From: Triplophysa rosa
Taxonomy: Eukaryota > Chordata > Actinopteri > Cypriniformes > Nemacheilidae
Assembly: GCF_024868665.1 (NCBI RefSeq)
Contig: NC_079893.1
Location: 6,155,854 to 6,219,853 of the forward strand
Direction: 5' to 3'
DNA length: 64,000 nucleotides
Part shown: piece after piece, positions 26,757-38,303 of the stretch
Position numbering within the stretch: position 1 is the first letter of the stretch
How the letters are laid out: every line of letters begins with the position of its first letter
Made by a program: the position numbers and the translations under genes
The notes under the pieces: generated by a model
What the model saw: the letters and a program-made list of their open reading frames with translations, nothing else
Told to the model about the DNA's origin: nothing
Database searches by the model: none

Positions 26757-27406
26757 GATTTTAGTCTTATTTTGCTTTCATGATAGCACTGTTACTGTTT
26801 TTGTGTCGTAATGCATGTAAATGATCATCTATGCAGTCTGCATGGACTCATTGTAAAGCGGACATATGGCACAGGTTTGGAGCCTGAATGAGGCTGTTGT
26901 CACGCTCTACTTCATCGGTCAAATAACACCATGCTGCAAAGTCAGAGCAATGTCAAAGGGCCCTAAAATAGCTGCTCTGCTCATACGAGCAGCGTCACAG
27001 TAACATTAAGGATTTTTATTAATAACAACAACAGCCGCTGACTCTGGCAAATGAAAAATGTCAATACAGCTTGACATTTACATTAGCATGAGAGTGGCCA
27101 CCGCAGAACATTACTGAGACACCCGGATATTTCACAGTCGTGGTCACGACTCGTGCTGCAAATAAAAGCCTGGCAGATAATGGGGATGGTTTGTGATTGG
27201 TTAATGGAGGATGGGGCTTTTTACCTCATGTGGTTTAAAAGTAAACTAAGGAACAAAAATTCAGTCCTATGGGAGATGCATGACAAAAGCTTTATTTTTA
27301 GGAAGACTCGAGCAGTGAACTAGATCTATCCTGCATAAACAAAAAACGTGACGCCATAAATAGGACAGTACAGTACAGTGGGAACAAAGTCACAAGTTAC
27401 ATCTCT

Positions 27407-27724
27407 TTAAAGGAGCAATGTGGAGATTTTAGCGGCATCTAGTGGTGAGGTTGCAAATAGCAATCAACGGCTCACTCGAACCTCCCTTTCGAAGCACTAC
27501 GGTGGCTGACACAGAACTAAGATGTCGTGGCGTTTTCACTTCTTTGCCGAATTCCACGCGAGGGGACCCGTGGTGTATGTACATAGAAATAGCTCATTCT
27601 AAGGTAATAAAAACATAACGCTTCATTATGTAAGGTCTTTATACACCTCTGAAGACGAAGTTATGTATATTATATTGCATTTCTGTCAATAGATTCTCAA
27701 AAAAACTACACGCTGGACCTTTAA
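27407..27724. mobile_element. TTAA-flanked repeat, copy 1 (internally deleted)
   Basis: It is bounded by TTAA on both sides, with ends TTAAAGGAGCAATG and, reversed, TTAAAGGTCCAGCG. The inside shares long blocks with 59787-60187, including TTTAGCGGCATCT, GTGGTGAGGTTGC, TAGAAATAGCTCATTCTAAG and TTATGTAAGGTCTTTA. It lacks an internal segment that copy 2 retains. Confidence 0.7.
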
Positions 27725-28254
27725 TGTAGTTGTTTATCCAACCCAACAATGAGATTACACAGAGAGCAAATGGAGACTTGTCTCATATTGTGATTATAAT
27801 TGCATAAAATGAGAGATATCAATATGAAATCTAGCATTTCACATCAAATTTCTCCAAAACCAAATTGCCATTCACATTCACGACATGGATTGTTTGTCAA
27901 CAATGATCTTATTTGTGTCTATTTATTCTCCTAAAGAAATTGATTATGTTTGTCTTTTGTGGATTTAATCTCTCTGATTATTTGTGCCCTAAAGCTTCTC
28001 CTAAAGAACAATACAACCTTTACATACAGGTCAAAGTGGATATTATATAGTCCAGCAGGGGGCATTCATGCTATAGTTGTGATCATCCTACTTTTGGTGG
28101 TGTTTTGTATTCTTAAAAAAGATGCAACAAAAGGTTGTTTGCAGCAATGCCATACCATTTTTGGTTCCCTATAAGAAACATTTAGGAAAGGGAAGCAACT
28201 TTTGTCCATGTGAGCTTTGGTCAAGTTTAAGCCAAACAACAGCTGTATTCACTT

Positions 28255-28414
28255 CTGTCGTGTGGACACAAAACCAATTCAAGTCAATAGGTACCGCTGT
28301 TGTTCACTTTTCAAAATATCTTCTTTTGTGTTCTGCAAGAAGAAAGTTATGCCGACTTGATATGACAAGAGTGAGTAAACAGAATTTTCATTTTTGGGTG
28401 AACTATCACTTTAA
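28255..28414. mobile_element. Long-palindrome MITE, partial copy
   Basis: This is the right half of the family seen at 6700: GACACAAAACCAATTCAAGT, CAAAATATCTTCTTTTGTGT and an end reading TTTTTGGGTGAACTATCACT. The left half is missing or too eroded to see. Confidence 0.65.
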
Positions 28415-28597
28415 AAATGCTTAAATTAATAAAGAAAGTAACAAAATAATAAATTCATATTGAAAGAATAAATGCATACTGCCTCCAATAGACACTTCAG
28501 TGAACAATAATGAATAAAGTACATAATTCTGTACACTAGTTAATTCATAAATAGTGTTTACAAATTAGCTTAATGCAATTTTGCATGCTTAAAGAGA

Positions 28598-28822
28598 TAC
28601 GGTTATTGTTCAGTCATCATTTATCCCTCCTCATGTCCTTCAAAACCTCTAGTACTTTCTTCTGTGGAACACAGTAAGAGATATTTTGAGAAATGTCTTA
28701 GTGGTTTTGTGTCCATACGATGGAAGTCAAGAGCGTCGAATGTTGTTCGGTTACCAACATTCTTAAAATGTGTGCAAAATCATACAGATTTGGAATGAGG
28801 GCGAGTGAATGAAGAATTTTCC
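28598..28822. mobile_element. Long-palindrome MITE, diverged copy
   Basis: It contains TTCTGTGGAACACAGTAAGA, TTGTTCGGTTACCAACATTC and CATACAGATTTGGAATGAGG in the family order, but is shorter and more mutated than the copies at 6700 and 44300. Confidence 0.6.
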
Positions 28823-30219
28823 TCTTTATGTAAACTAATCCATTTAACACAGCTTCATTTCTGCAAACTGCAATTATTTTTAGATTTTCGAATCATATAA
28901 ATCTGATTTAAGCATTCTTGATAGAGCCTATCAGGAGGCATTCAGTAATTATAAAGGAGTGAAGTGAGGTAAGGAGTCAGGGGAGATAAACAATTATATC
29001 ACACACTTGTGCAGCAATTAGAGGCAGACTATCAACAGCACCTGTAAACAACAGTCCATCTCCCGAGATGAAGTTAGAATGCTTGACTGCCTTGTGTTAC
29101 GAGACCTTAGTACTATTAAACAGTTTTCAGAAAATAATAGGCTACAGCACAAAGCTAAATGTCATATTGTTGTTTTATGATGACACTGGCAGCCTAAATA
29201 TACTTGTAATAAGTCTAAAACAAATATTTTTGTTACTGCTTTGAAACATTTTCAATTTCACCAGGCAGTTATTTAATGAGAAATTACAATGACGACCGTA
29301 GTGAAAAGTAATGCAGCGCTAATTATTGGATTAGCCTCATTTAGCAATTAGCATCGATTTTGGCATTCATTTCAAATCAAGCGTCTTTCCATAATGTACT
29401 TATGTTTTTATTCAATCTAATTGTGCAAATGTTCCCTAGTTCTCTTCTCGTATTAAATTCGTATGACTTAATTACGATTACAGAAAGATTAGATCAGAGC
29501 TCTGCAGCACTTGCTTGAAGTCTGGACATCAGAAGACAAGACGTAATCTTATTGATGTCTGGCACGTTTTTACCACTGGGACCAAGAAAGAGCATTAGCG
29601 GGTAAACCCAGATTACGACTTCTGTTTAACAGCCTGCCTACACCAAGAAGATCGAAGGGATTGGTTGGGATTTGATCTTTCTGTGGCAAGGCAGCAGTGT
29701 GTGATGTTTTCTACGGAGAAATGCTTAGATGGTTTACTGCACACGCCATTTAGACGTATACTTTAGGGGTGGAGTAGGCTACTGTAGAAAGCTTGTGTTA
29801 TAGGAATTTGCAAATTAGCATATCATAATCACAAACTTGGCTCAAAATTTAACACATGCAACTAACTGGTTTACAGTAGCTGTGTGTACACAATGCAGAA
29901 TGTCTGGGAACGAACAGCGACCACTCTGAACTGAAATCAAATAAATAGGCAAGACACCATGTTGATCATTTAATAAAAACAAAGTCTAAAATATCTTTAG
30001 ACTTAACTTTTGGGTCCAAGAACGTACTGTAAAATAATCCTTCATTACAACTAAATCAAATGAGGATCATTATGGGAAATTTCGACAACAAAACTAAACC
30101 TTTTACGACTCATATTTTAGGTTATCCGAAAATACTGTATCTAATTTGAATTTTGATTCTTATTGATCTTAATAAAATTAGTTTCAAATTATGTTAGGAA
30201 AATAACTTTGTATATCTTT

Positions 30220-30245
30220 ACACCGTATCTACACTGGACGCGGCG
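30220..30245 (+). repeat. Left 26-bp terminal inverted repeat of the candidate 8.1-kb element
   Basis: It contains CACTGGACGCGGCG preceded by ACACCGTATCTA. Compared with the reverse complement of 38304-38329, 22 of 26 positions agree. A further element-like sequence (CACTGAAAAAAAAAATC) begins immediately after it. Confidence 0.5.
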
Positions 30246-30774
30246 TACACTGAAAAAAAAAATCTATTGGATTTACTTAATTTTAATGTGTACATCGGTC
30301 CCACATGATCAGATTGTGTTGAACCAACTTAATTTCCCTTAATTAATTTTTGTGTGTCAGACCAACACATTTAATTTATATTACACTAGTTAAAACAATC
30401 ATGTTGATTGAAAGTGTTATTTCTCATTAATGTAAAACAAATTAATTGTGTAATGTTGAAGTATCTTCATCAAGTCATAGGTACCAGATTTTCATTTGTA
30501 ATTACAACTGAATTTCTTAATGCTAATATTATTATATTAAGTAACTCTCACACGATTTCTTATTGCTTTAAGTAAACTTTATCCAAATGTATTGTTACTC
30601 TGTGTAAACGTGTGAATACAAAAATCATTAAAATACATAGGGACTGACAAAAAAGGCAAATAGTTTTGTAATGAAGTCAGGTTGTATTGAATTGTAAAAC
30701 TTCAGTTTTTAACAAACACTGTAAAGGCAGTATCAGTATACAGCACAGTATCTATCAGTACAGCATTGTAAAAG

Positions 30775-30775
<1 letters not shown>

Positions 30776-30808
<33 letters not shown>
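30776..30808. repeat. AT microsatellite
   Basis: About 30 bases of AT repeats. Confidence 0.9.
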
Positions 30809-30809
<1 letters not shown>

Positions 30810-30819
30810 AATCAACAAA

Positions 30820-31215
30820 AAACACAACTGCTGTCACAATAGAATACAAACAACAGAGTCAAATTGATCTCAAATGTGGAAACAGTTTTCACATTACAAT
30901 ATGCAACAGTCGAATGCATGTCAAATATGGATGAAGAAGAAGAACAACAACAACAACACGCATTTATAAATCTAGTACAGTTTCAACAATAGTAAACGCA
31001 ACAGTCGAATGAATCTCAAAAAACATACTGCAAATACAAAGCACTAAAAACCATTACTGCTGTCACAATAGAATATAAACAACAGAGTCAAATTGATCTA
31101 AAATGTGGATTAAGAACAACAGGCATTAATAAATGTAGTACAGTCGTCCCAGTAGAATACAGACAACAGTCAAATTCATCTCAAATGTTAAGAACAAGCA
31201 TTAATAAATCTAATA
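30820..31215. repeat. Imperfect tandem repeats downstream of the SAMD3-like gene
   Basis: The block CTGCTGTCACAATAGAATA followed by CAAACAACAGAGTCAAATTG occurs at about 30827 and again at about 31056, with a shortened third version at about 31147. The block CATTTATAAATCTAGTACAG recurs with changes at about 30960, 31122 and 31197. It lies just past the stop codon of the minus-strand gene and may be its 3' untranslated region. Confidence 0.65.
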
Positions 31216-31431
31216 GTAACTGTCACAGGACAACAGAAATAGTCAATTGTGTTACCACAATAGTCACAGTGTAAATGGAAAAATGAAAACAATGCATATT
31301 CCTTCAAGAGAAATACTAAGTCACTAAAACACACGCACGCATGCACGCACACACACAAAAAAAAAGAGGCAAAGATGAAACAGTTCAACATAACAGAACA
31401 ATCTTCATGTTTTTTTTAGCCTCTGACCCAT

Positions 31432-34400
31432 TCACTGAAAGAGCCTGTTCTTTAAAGTCAGTACTTTATTTGAAAGTTTATCTCCATCCAGTTCCATGAA
31501 AATTTTTTGGATTACCTCAAAGGTATAGCGGAGGTCAACAGGATAGCTGAGGTTTAAGGCATACATCAGCCCAAACAGCATACCAACAGCTAATGACACA
31601 TTGTCAAGGTATTGCAACACCTTGATGCCTTCAAGGACAACACCAACATCCTCTAGCTCGTCGCAAGCAGCATGTTTTAGAACATAAACTCCAATAGTGG
31701 TGTCTTTAATTGCTTTCAAGACACTGACTTCATCCATGTCCTGTACAAAACAGACAAATGTGAGTAAAAATTGAGTTAAGTAAAAAAATACATTTTAGGA
31801 AAAAACTGTTAAAGGGATAGTTTAGTCAAAAAATGAGTTGGGCGTATGACGTGGTATTTCTGTGCTTGATACACTCCCCCCAGTGTTCGTAGAGGTTTCG
31901 GAAAGTTTTTTTCGAACATGAAAATCCACTTCGTAACAACTTTTCTTAGTCCCTTATTAGACAGTCTTCCTGGAAAAGCACGCGGCATGCCCACGCATCA
32001 ACCAAGGAGAGCGGGAGAAGGAGCATGTGCACAAGTCACTTTCACTTGTGTGCAGGAGAGAGAGAGCACTATGTTCGAAGTTCAGCTGTGTGTATCTGTT
32101 CACTGCATTTGGGTGATGAATGTTATATAAACGGTGGATATAACGCTGGATTTGGAGATCGTTTGAAACTGATAGATGGAGCGGCGTTCCCAGCACTAAA
32201 AGATTCTGGACATGAACTTCACACGGTAAGTGAAACTGATGTCTGCGTTTTCATGGCAATGGGTGCGCACGTGCTTAAGTTCTGCACCCCCACCACCCCG
32301 CACGCATCGTACGCTTTCGGAAATAATCGTACAGCTTTATCTGTCTTTTATAAATGTGATCAAACTAAAGACTCTACTAATATTTGAAGGGTGCGATACT
32401 ATTCTGTAAGTACTCAAGATTAACATGAGATATGCAGAAACTGTCTGAGATACATCCACTTTAAAATATGTCAGTGCCATTGTTTTGTTTCAAGATGCAC
32501 ATCAGTAATGTTTTTTTATATGGCATTTTAATAAAAGCAATTTAAACAGCCTAAATTAACTAAGGCATAGTCCTGGCTTAGGCTAAGCCTTGTTTATGAA
32601 ACCGGGCCTATAATTACTAATCAATGAATCATTTTCTCAAGTGACCAGGTAAGAGAATCTCGAAACTAAAACAAGATATCAAAAAACAAAACACTGAACA
32701 TACCAAATATTCTTGAACAAGGCTTTCTGGCTCTTCTCCCATGTAGATACAAAGTCCTTTGACAACACACTCTCTTCCAGCATCAACATCATCACACTGC
32801 AAGGAAATTTTGCTTTATTAGAATGTAAATTAAGACACTGTGCTTTAAATTAAACTTGAATAATAGTGTACAGTGACACTGATATTTTTTAGCAAATATA
32901 ACAGTCCTATAGTGGCACAAGTAAATACACTATAGGGAAGCTTGCTTCTGAAAAGGTTTGACTAGTCATTTCTGTGACTACAAATCTTAAAGGGACAGGT
33001 CACGAAGAAACGTTAAGAAACGCTTAAACTGTAGAAGAAAAAAGGCTGTTTATGATACAGTGACTGCGCATGGGTTGTTATTAGAGGTGCTCCGATTGAT
33101 CGGTTGCCGATTACAATCGGCCGATAATCACTTTGGGAAGTATGATCGGCAGTCTCTATAAAGGCCGATCCAGAAAAGCCGATCAGATGACGCAAAATGC
33201 ACGAGACCTTTTTTTTACACGCTACAAAAATGGCTTCACCGGTCTGACAATTCTACAAGGTGTGTGAAAGACAATACATTAGCAATCTGCAACGTGTGTA
33301 CAAAGCAAATTCCACGACGCGGGAAGCACCCAAAAAATTTTCAACTGCGAGTAGTTTTCAATGTTAGCTATAGCACTAAGAGAGAGTGGGACAGTTCAGC
33401 AGCTCAAGCACCACTCAGCTGCAGAGATCGCGTTAACCGGAAATTCTCTGTGATTTTTTTTATCAGTGATGGAAAAATCTGAAGGCAATCCGTAATTTTG
33501 ACAGATTACAATAAAGGTGATTTGTAATTCCCCGTTTTATCATTACGTGTCACGTGTCATCAGAATGTGATCGTGAATGGACTGAACGTGATTGTGAGCG
33601 ACAGGAGGTAGGCTATTGCAAAGGGACGTATGTTTCCTATTCATTAGCTTACTCTCTAATGCCTGCTTGGTCAGTTTTGCTAAACACGCATGTGGTCAGC
33701 AGAGCCTCGCGGTGCATATGCATCCGTTACTCCCCGCGTCCCGTGCACGCATACACACAGGCACGCAGTGGTGCCTTCTTTACAGTTTTTACCTCATAAA
33801 ATAGCGTCTTTTGATAAATAATAGCTTTCAGTGAGAGGAAAAATGTCTCCCTGCGTTTTCTCTGTTCAGTAAGCGGCAGAAACAGCATATATATGACAAA
33901 ACCACAGCTTACTTGTGAGCAGTGTTGGGTGTAACTAGTTACTAAGTAATTAGTTACTGTAATTTAATTACTTTTCCCTTGAAAATGTAAAGTAAGGGAT
34001 TACGCTTATTTTTTCTGTAATTTAATTACAGTTACTTTTGATGTAATTAAACTAAATACTTTGTGTAATATATGTGTGTGTAATAGTGGAATTGACATCA
34101 AAATTCAGAGTCTAACTTTAAAATCCGTGCTTTAATGTATAATTCTCACATTTGTAATACTTTGGTCAGTTAATAATACTACTTTATGTAGTTTAATATT
34201 ATTTATTTGAATGAATTAAAAGAGCCCTTTCATGCCTATCCTTGAATCGCTTAACTAATCAAGGTTGATATAGGATATAGAAAGTAATTAGTAATAAGTA
34301 ACTAAATACTTTTTGGAGAGAGTAATTTGTACAGTAATCTAATAACACTATTGAATATGTAATTAGTAACTAGTAATGAATTACTTTTTGAGAGTAACTT

Positions 34401-36599
34401 ACCCAACACTGCTTGTGAGTACAAAACACCTTTTACAGGCACCTGTCATTGTTACTAATTGGACATTTAAACAAACATTTTTCTGTAATTAGCGTATGAC
34501 AACAGAAACATTAAATATATAAATCAAAAGTCTAAAATGAAAGTCTAGCGCAACCTCTGCTGAGCTGTCGGTAACAGAGACATTTCAAAAGCATCAACCT
34601 TACTGCAAGGACAGTAAGGAGCATAAAGAAATATCAGATAAAATAATGGAATACATTTTCTTTCATCATCAGCCACTATATATTGTGGAAGACGAAGATT
34701 TTCTGTGAAAATGTTCAATTGTCAATTCATGAAAATTTCTCTTCTCTTAATTTGAATTTTGAGTTTTATAAATAATGCTACTGAGAAAGCTTCAAATAGC
34801 TCCTGTAATCGGCGATCGGTATCGGTCGATACGGCTTTCAGTGATCGAGGATCAGCCCCAAAAATCCTGATCGGAGCACCCCTAGTTGTTATGCAAGAAA
34901 ACTTAATGTCTATAACATGTTAAGTTTAGAGCGTTATATCAAAAAAATTATATCGTTATTGATGAAGGTGTAGAGTTGATGCATATTGTTATTTTATTGC
35001 CCAGTGCTACATAAGGCATTGTCATGTTGTAATAAAAAATTATCCTTCCAAAAGTATTGCTATAAAATAAGAAGCACACAATTCCTGACAATATCATTAT
35101 ATGCGGTCGCATTGAGATTTGTAGTCACGAAAATTACTTTAGTCAAACCTGTTCATTAGAATGAAGCGTCCCAATACTTTTGTCCATATAGTGTATATGA
35201 AAGGTTAAAATGGCCATAAAAAACCTTCATACTTCCTAAAAACATATCAATATCACTCACTTCAGCCATTTCAGCGATAATTGGTTGGAGTCTTTTTGCT
35301 AGCTGCCCTCCTCTCTGCTGGAAGAGCTTCATTAGGTTGTCGGAGTGGAGGTCCAGCTGAGACAGGAACTTCGACTGAAGCGGGACAGTGGTGATCCTCT
35401 TAAATTCAGCATTGATCTGAAAACAGATTATTAAACAAAATCAGGTCAAAACGGTTAACTTCAGGAAATATCATATCACACATGAGACCTAGAGAGAGTA
35501 GGAGGGAGATGAAACACACAAATAACATACAATAAGTCATATTAGCAGTTTGCAAGTGTAACAAAGGCATTCCATTGATCAGGAACAAATCAAATATAAA
35601 ACCTTTTAACCTTACCTCACGGACTTCAAACAGTGCAGGCCACCTTGCCATGAAATTCGCCACCATTGGTGCATCACGAACAACTTCCTGCCTTCGATGG
35701 GCAAAAGTCTTTTCCATCTTGAGTTTCACAACCTGTCTGTTGTCCTTCTTCTTTACATCTAAAAGCAGGTCTTTCTGTATGGCCTCGAGACTCTCCTGCG
35801 TTTCTGATGACGAGTATGCTGGGCAAAAATTCACCTCCGCTCTTTTTGCCTTTTTGACTCCAAAGGCTGAGCTGCCCTTTCCAGGAGGTTTATGTTTTAA
35901 AGAGTTCACCACAACCTCTGGGCATCCCAGTTTTCTCAGCTGTGTGCGGTAGTTAGACAGTTTAAATTTTAAACTTACTTTCCATCCACCACAACCAGTG
36001 CTTGATCCCTTCTCGGTTAAACACGGATGTTTCTTGATAAGACTCTGGGCAACCTGTTCCATCTCCTTATCACAAACATAGACTTTATACCGCACAATTT
36101 CCTGTACTAAACCATCAAGGATGGCCGACTTCAACTTGGGATCTGGAGAAAGCACAGTGCCATTCTGAAGGTAAGCTAAGTGTGCCTGCTGAAGTTTGAT
36201 TTCGGCATCGTAAGAGAATTTAGGCGCATGAAAAACAGCAGGCCAAGCTGACCGTGAGCTTGTAGACTCACTTGATGACAATGTATCTGTTCCACTTGAC
36301 TGACTCAAGTAGTCACATACAGATGAAGGACTGAATATCTGGGGTTCTGTGACTGGACTGACAACAGTAATGATTTTAAGAGTACCTTTGTCTACTATTT
36401 CTGAAACTGAGGTAAGGTTAAGGTACTCATTTCCAAACATGAGATCCATAAATTGAAGCCTGAAATTGCCCTCAAGTCCACACTGTTTCTTTACTTCAAC
36501 CATTAGGTCATCAATGGATGCAGGCAGTCCACTTCTTAGAGTCAACCTCTGAGAGCTGCCATCAGTCAAAATGATTTTAAGGATTACAGGAGTTGCCAT
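31432..36599 (-). CDS. SAMD3-like protein of a multicopy fish family (function unknown)
   Basis: Four coding exons on the minus strand: 36599-35616, 35416-35261, 32796-32704 and 31740-31432. All introns are phase 0; the total is 1542 bases, 513 residues, with no internal stop. The start is the ATG giving MATPVILKIILTDG. Residues 1-80 look like a PB1/ubiquitin-like fold (QCGLEGNFRLQFMD, then LTSVSEIVDKGTLKII). A serine-rich linker and a basic central region follow. The C-terminal part (INAEFKRITTVPLQSKF; then LFGLMYALNLSYPVDLRYTF) is recalled as typical of fish proteins labelled SAMD3-like, although no SAM domain is visible here. The family is numerous in fish genomes and may be transposon-associated. 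The second intron carries a nest of three transposons. The close neighbour on the same strand (37191-38217) may belong to the same unit. Confidence 0.75.
31805..31890. other. Repeat fragment in the third intron of the SAMD3-like gene
   Basis: AAAGGGATAGTTTAGTC resembles the outer end of inverted-repeat elements elsewhere in this window, but no matching partner end was identified. Confidence 0.3.
32455..32610. mobile_element. Fragment of the GGTTTCACAGACAAGG MITE family
   Basis: It matches the reverse complement of the element at 54986-55230 over most of its length (ATATGTCAGTGCCAT, AAGATGCACA, TAGTCCTGGCTTA) and ends TTATGAAACCGGGCCTA. The other end is missing. Confidence 0.65.
33264..33482 (+). 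pseudogene. BED zinc-finger fragment of a hAT transposase
   Basis: The 72-residue frame contains AICNVCTKQIPRRGKHPKNF, matching the first half of a BED finger (CxxC, then basic residues). The expected downstream histidines and the catalytic and dimerisation parts of a hAT transposase are absent, so it is a decayed fragment lying inside the element at 33082-34884. Confidence 0.65.
33920..34411. mobile_element. CAGTGTTGGG-type MITE, innermost member of the nest
   Basis: The left end CAGTGTTGGGTGTAACTAG and the right end reversed, CAGTGTTGGGTAAGTTAC, are flanked by a perfect 8-bp duplication, CTTGTGAG, at 33912-33919 and 34412-34419. The length is 492 bp, with AT-rich AGTAATTA repeats inside and no gene. 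Confidence 0.9.
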
Positions 36600-37190
36600 C
36601 TTCAAAGCCGTTTAATCTGTAAAAACAAACAACAGTGATTAGATGTCAGACATCACACATTTACAAATTCAGAGGTAGAAGCATATTTTGCAAATTACTT
36701 TTTTTAGTGCAAATTAAAAACATTTACAGAAACAATACAAAACGTATCTACATTTCAGGCTGGTCTTTGAATTAGAGGTTATTTGGCTAAACTACCACAT
36801 AGATGCATCAAAGATGTGAAGAAATCATCGACCAAGTAAGTTTTAATGACTATTCCAGAGTTTCTGCAGAGTAAATTACAAATACAATGAAAATATACAA
36901 AGCAAACTGCACATTTAAACCCATTGCACATGGAGTACGAAAGTTGCGTCCGATATTTCCACACGTTAAAAAATAAATACGACCTCACGTTGTGTCAATC
37001 CCATTTACACACTGACTCAGATATTTTCGTCCATCATAAATAAATTTGGACTGTGTTACATTTTCTGCATTTTTCGCATCCGTAGCAAGCATTTTGAGAG
37101 GCCTTTTTTAACAGTTCAGAGACACCATACAAACGAGCGCAAAATACTAAAAACGCATACGATAATTTCGAACTGTATGTGCAAAGACCT

Positions 37191-38217
37191 TTACTTTTCT
37201 ACTGCACCTTTTATATCAATATGCCTTTTCAAAGTCACCATGTGAGCTGATCCAATTTTGTAGGCAACTAGTGGATAAGTATCAAGCAGCTGATCAGGTG
37301 CCACAAGAGTGAATGTTTTTGTGGGTGCTGGGGTGAGTTCAAATGCTCTGTAATGCTCTCTGTACCAACCACAGAGCTCTTTGACAATGTAGAAAACACT
37401 CTCGTGTACAATGCAAATTTGGTCAATTTCACTAAATTCAGGCAGACCACATGCTACTCTATGTGCCAGTATCATTCCCTTTCTATAGGTTATGCCCTTG
37501 GTTGTCACACACTGTGCAAGGTGAACTTCAGGTGTGTCAGGGAATTTTTGCCTGATGACATGTGCTATCTCCTCTTTCAATAAGTCTACTGGTAGACTGG
37601 AAACAGTTGAGACCTCTAGGTCAGATTTGCTTAGACATGGAGAACTCAAATGGTAAGCAATCATCATCTGATGCTTCGAAGCTAGTGATAGAGGTACATT
37701 CTTAAAGCAGCTTGTGTGTCTCATAACCTGCTTAAAAAAGCTATGCTTAGCTTCAAAGCTCAATGTCCACTGCCCAACAACTGGATCAAACTGCCTTATC
37801 ATCTGGGGGTAGTGCTCCAAAAAATGATGTTTTGGTAGCAGTCTGGTGTCGGGGAACAACTCTTGGTACCTCTGCCTGTGCTCTATGATTTTACTTTCTA
37901 AGAAAGCCAATGAGTCATCAGTATGCATTGGAGCAACAACAAGCTCTGTAATGTCCTTCAGATCCATGAGTATGAGCCATGCAGGCTCATCTTCAGGTAC
38001 ATATGATCCGACCAAAAAAGGCAAGAACCGGAGCAAGCTCCAATTCTCATGAGCATTCCCCCCCACAGTTTTTGTACTGGAGAAACTGTGTGACACTACA
38101 TGAGGTTTGTTTGTCCGATCAGCCCATTTGTAGGGAAAATTCACAATGGCATCGTTTAGGTCAGCTAATGTGAAAATCTTTTGAGATATAAGCACTTTTA
38201 GGCAAAGAGCTAGCTCG
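37191..38217 (-). CDS. Unrecognised reading frame, 5'-truncated, possibly transposon-derived
   Basis: An open frame of about 340 residues ends at a TAG codon at 37191-37193. It has no convincing ATG at its 5' end. A pyrimidine-rich AG acceptor at 38218-38219 suggests that it is the last exon of a longer protein whose upstream exons are absent; the right terminal repeat begins only 87 bp further on. Residues of note are PKHHFLEHYPQMIRQFDP, then FEAKHSFFKQ and SKHQMMIAYH. This pattern recalls the C-terminal part of large uncharacterised fish and cnidarian proteins and, more distantly, CACTA-type transposon domains (GP then FE and K). That link is inference from memory. It lies 0.6 kb upstream of the SAMD3-like gene, in the same orientation. 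Confidence 0.5.
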
Positions 38218-38303
38218 CTATGCCACACGACAAAAGACAATAGAACGCTTTAGAACCCATTTTAACTTTATTTGTGTACACTGGATGCGGCGCGGCGCGG
38301 TTT

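Larger units (their letters stand above)
19800..30219. other. Gene-poor 10-kb spacer
   Basis: No exon with family similarity was recognised on either strand. In mammals nme7 lies beside ATP1B1, but nothing like a nucleoside diphosphate kinase is visible here. The content is mostly repeats: a hAT-type element, GT and TA microsatellites, a cluster of GTTTCGGTAGTGAC motifs, a 111-bp direct repeat, and several inverted-repeat elements, each listed separately. Confidence 0.55.
33082..34884. mobile_element. hAT transposon remnant, middle member of the nest
   Basis: The ends are TAGAGGTGCTCCGAT and, reversed, TAGGGGTGCTCCGAT (14 of 15). The 8-bp target duplication GTTGTTAT is perfect at 33074-33081 and 34885-34892. 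Subterminal sequence is rich in ATCGGCCGAT words. Inside, a reading frame at 33264-33482 retains a BED zinc-finger remnant (CNVCTKQIPRRGKHPKNF), as in hAT transposases. Confidence 0.9.
32925..35196. mobile_element. Tc1/mariner-like MITE, outer member of a three-level nest
   Basis: The left end ATACACTATAGG and the right end reversed, ATACACTATATGGAC, are followed on both sides by a shared inner arm, AGGTTTGACTA and GTGACTACAAATCT. Flanking TA dinucleotides fit a TA target site. Without the insert it would be about 460 bp long. It lies wholly in the second intron of the SAMD3-like gene. Confidence 0.65.
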
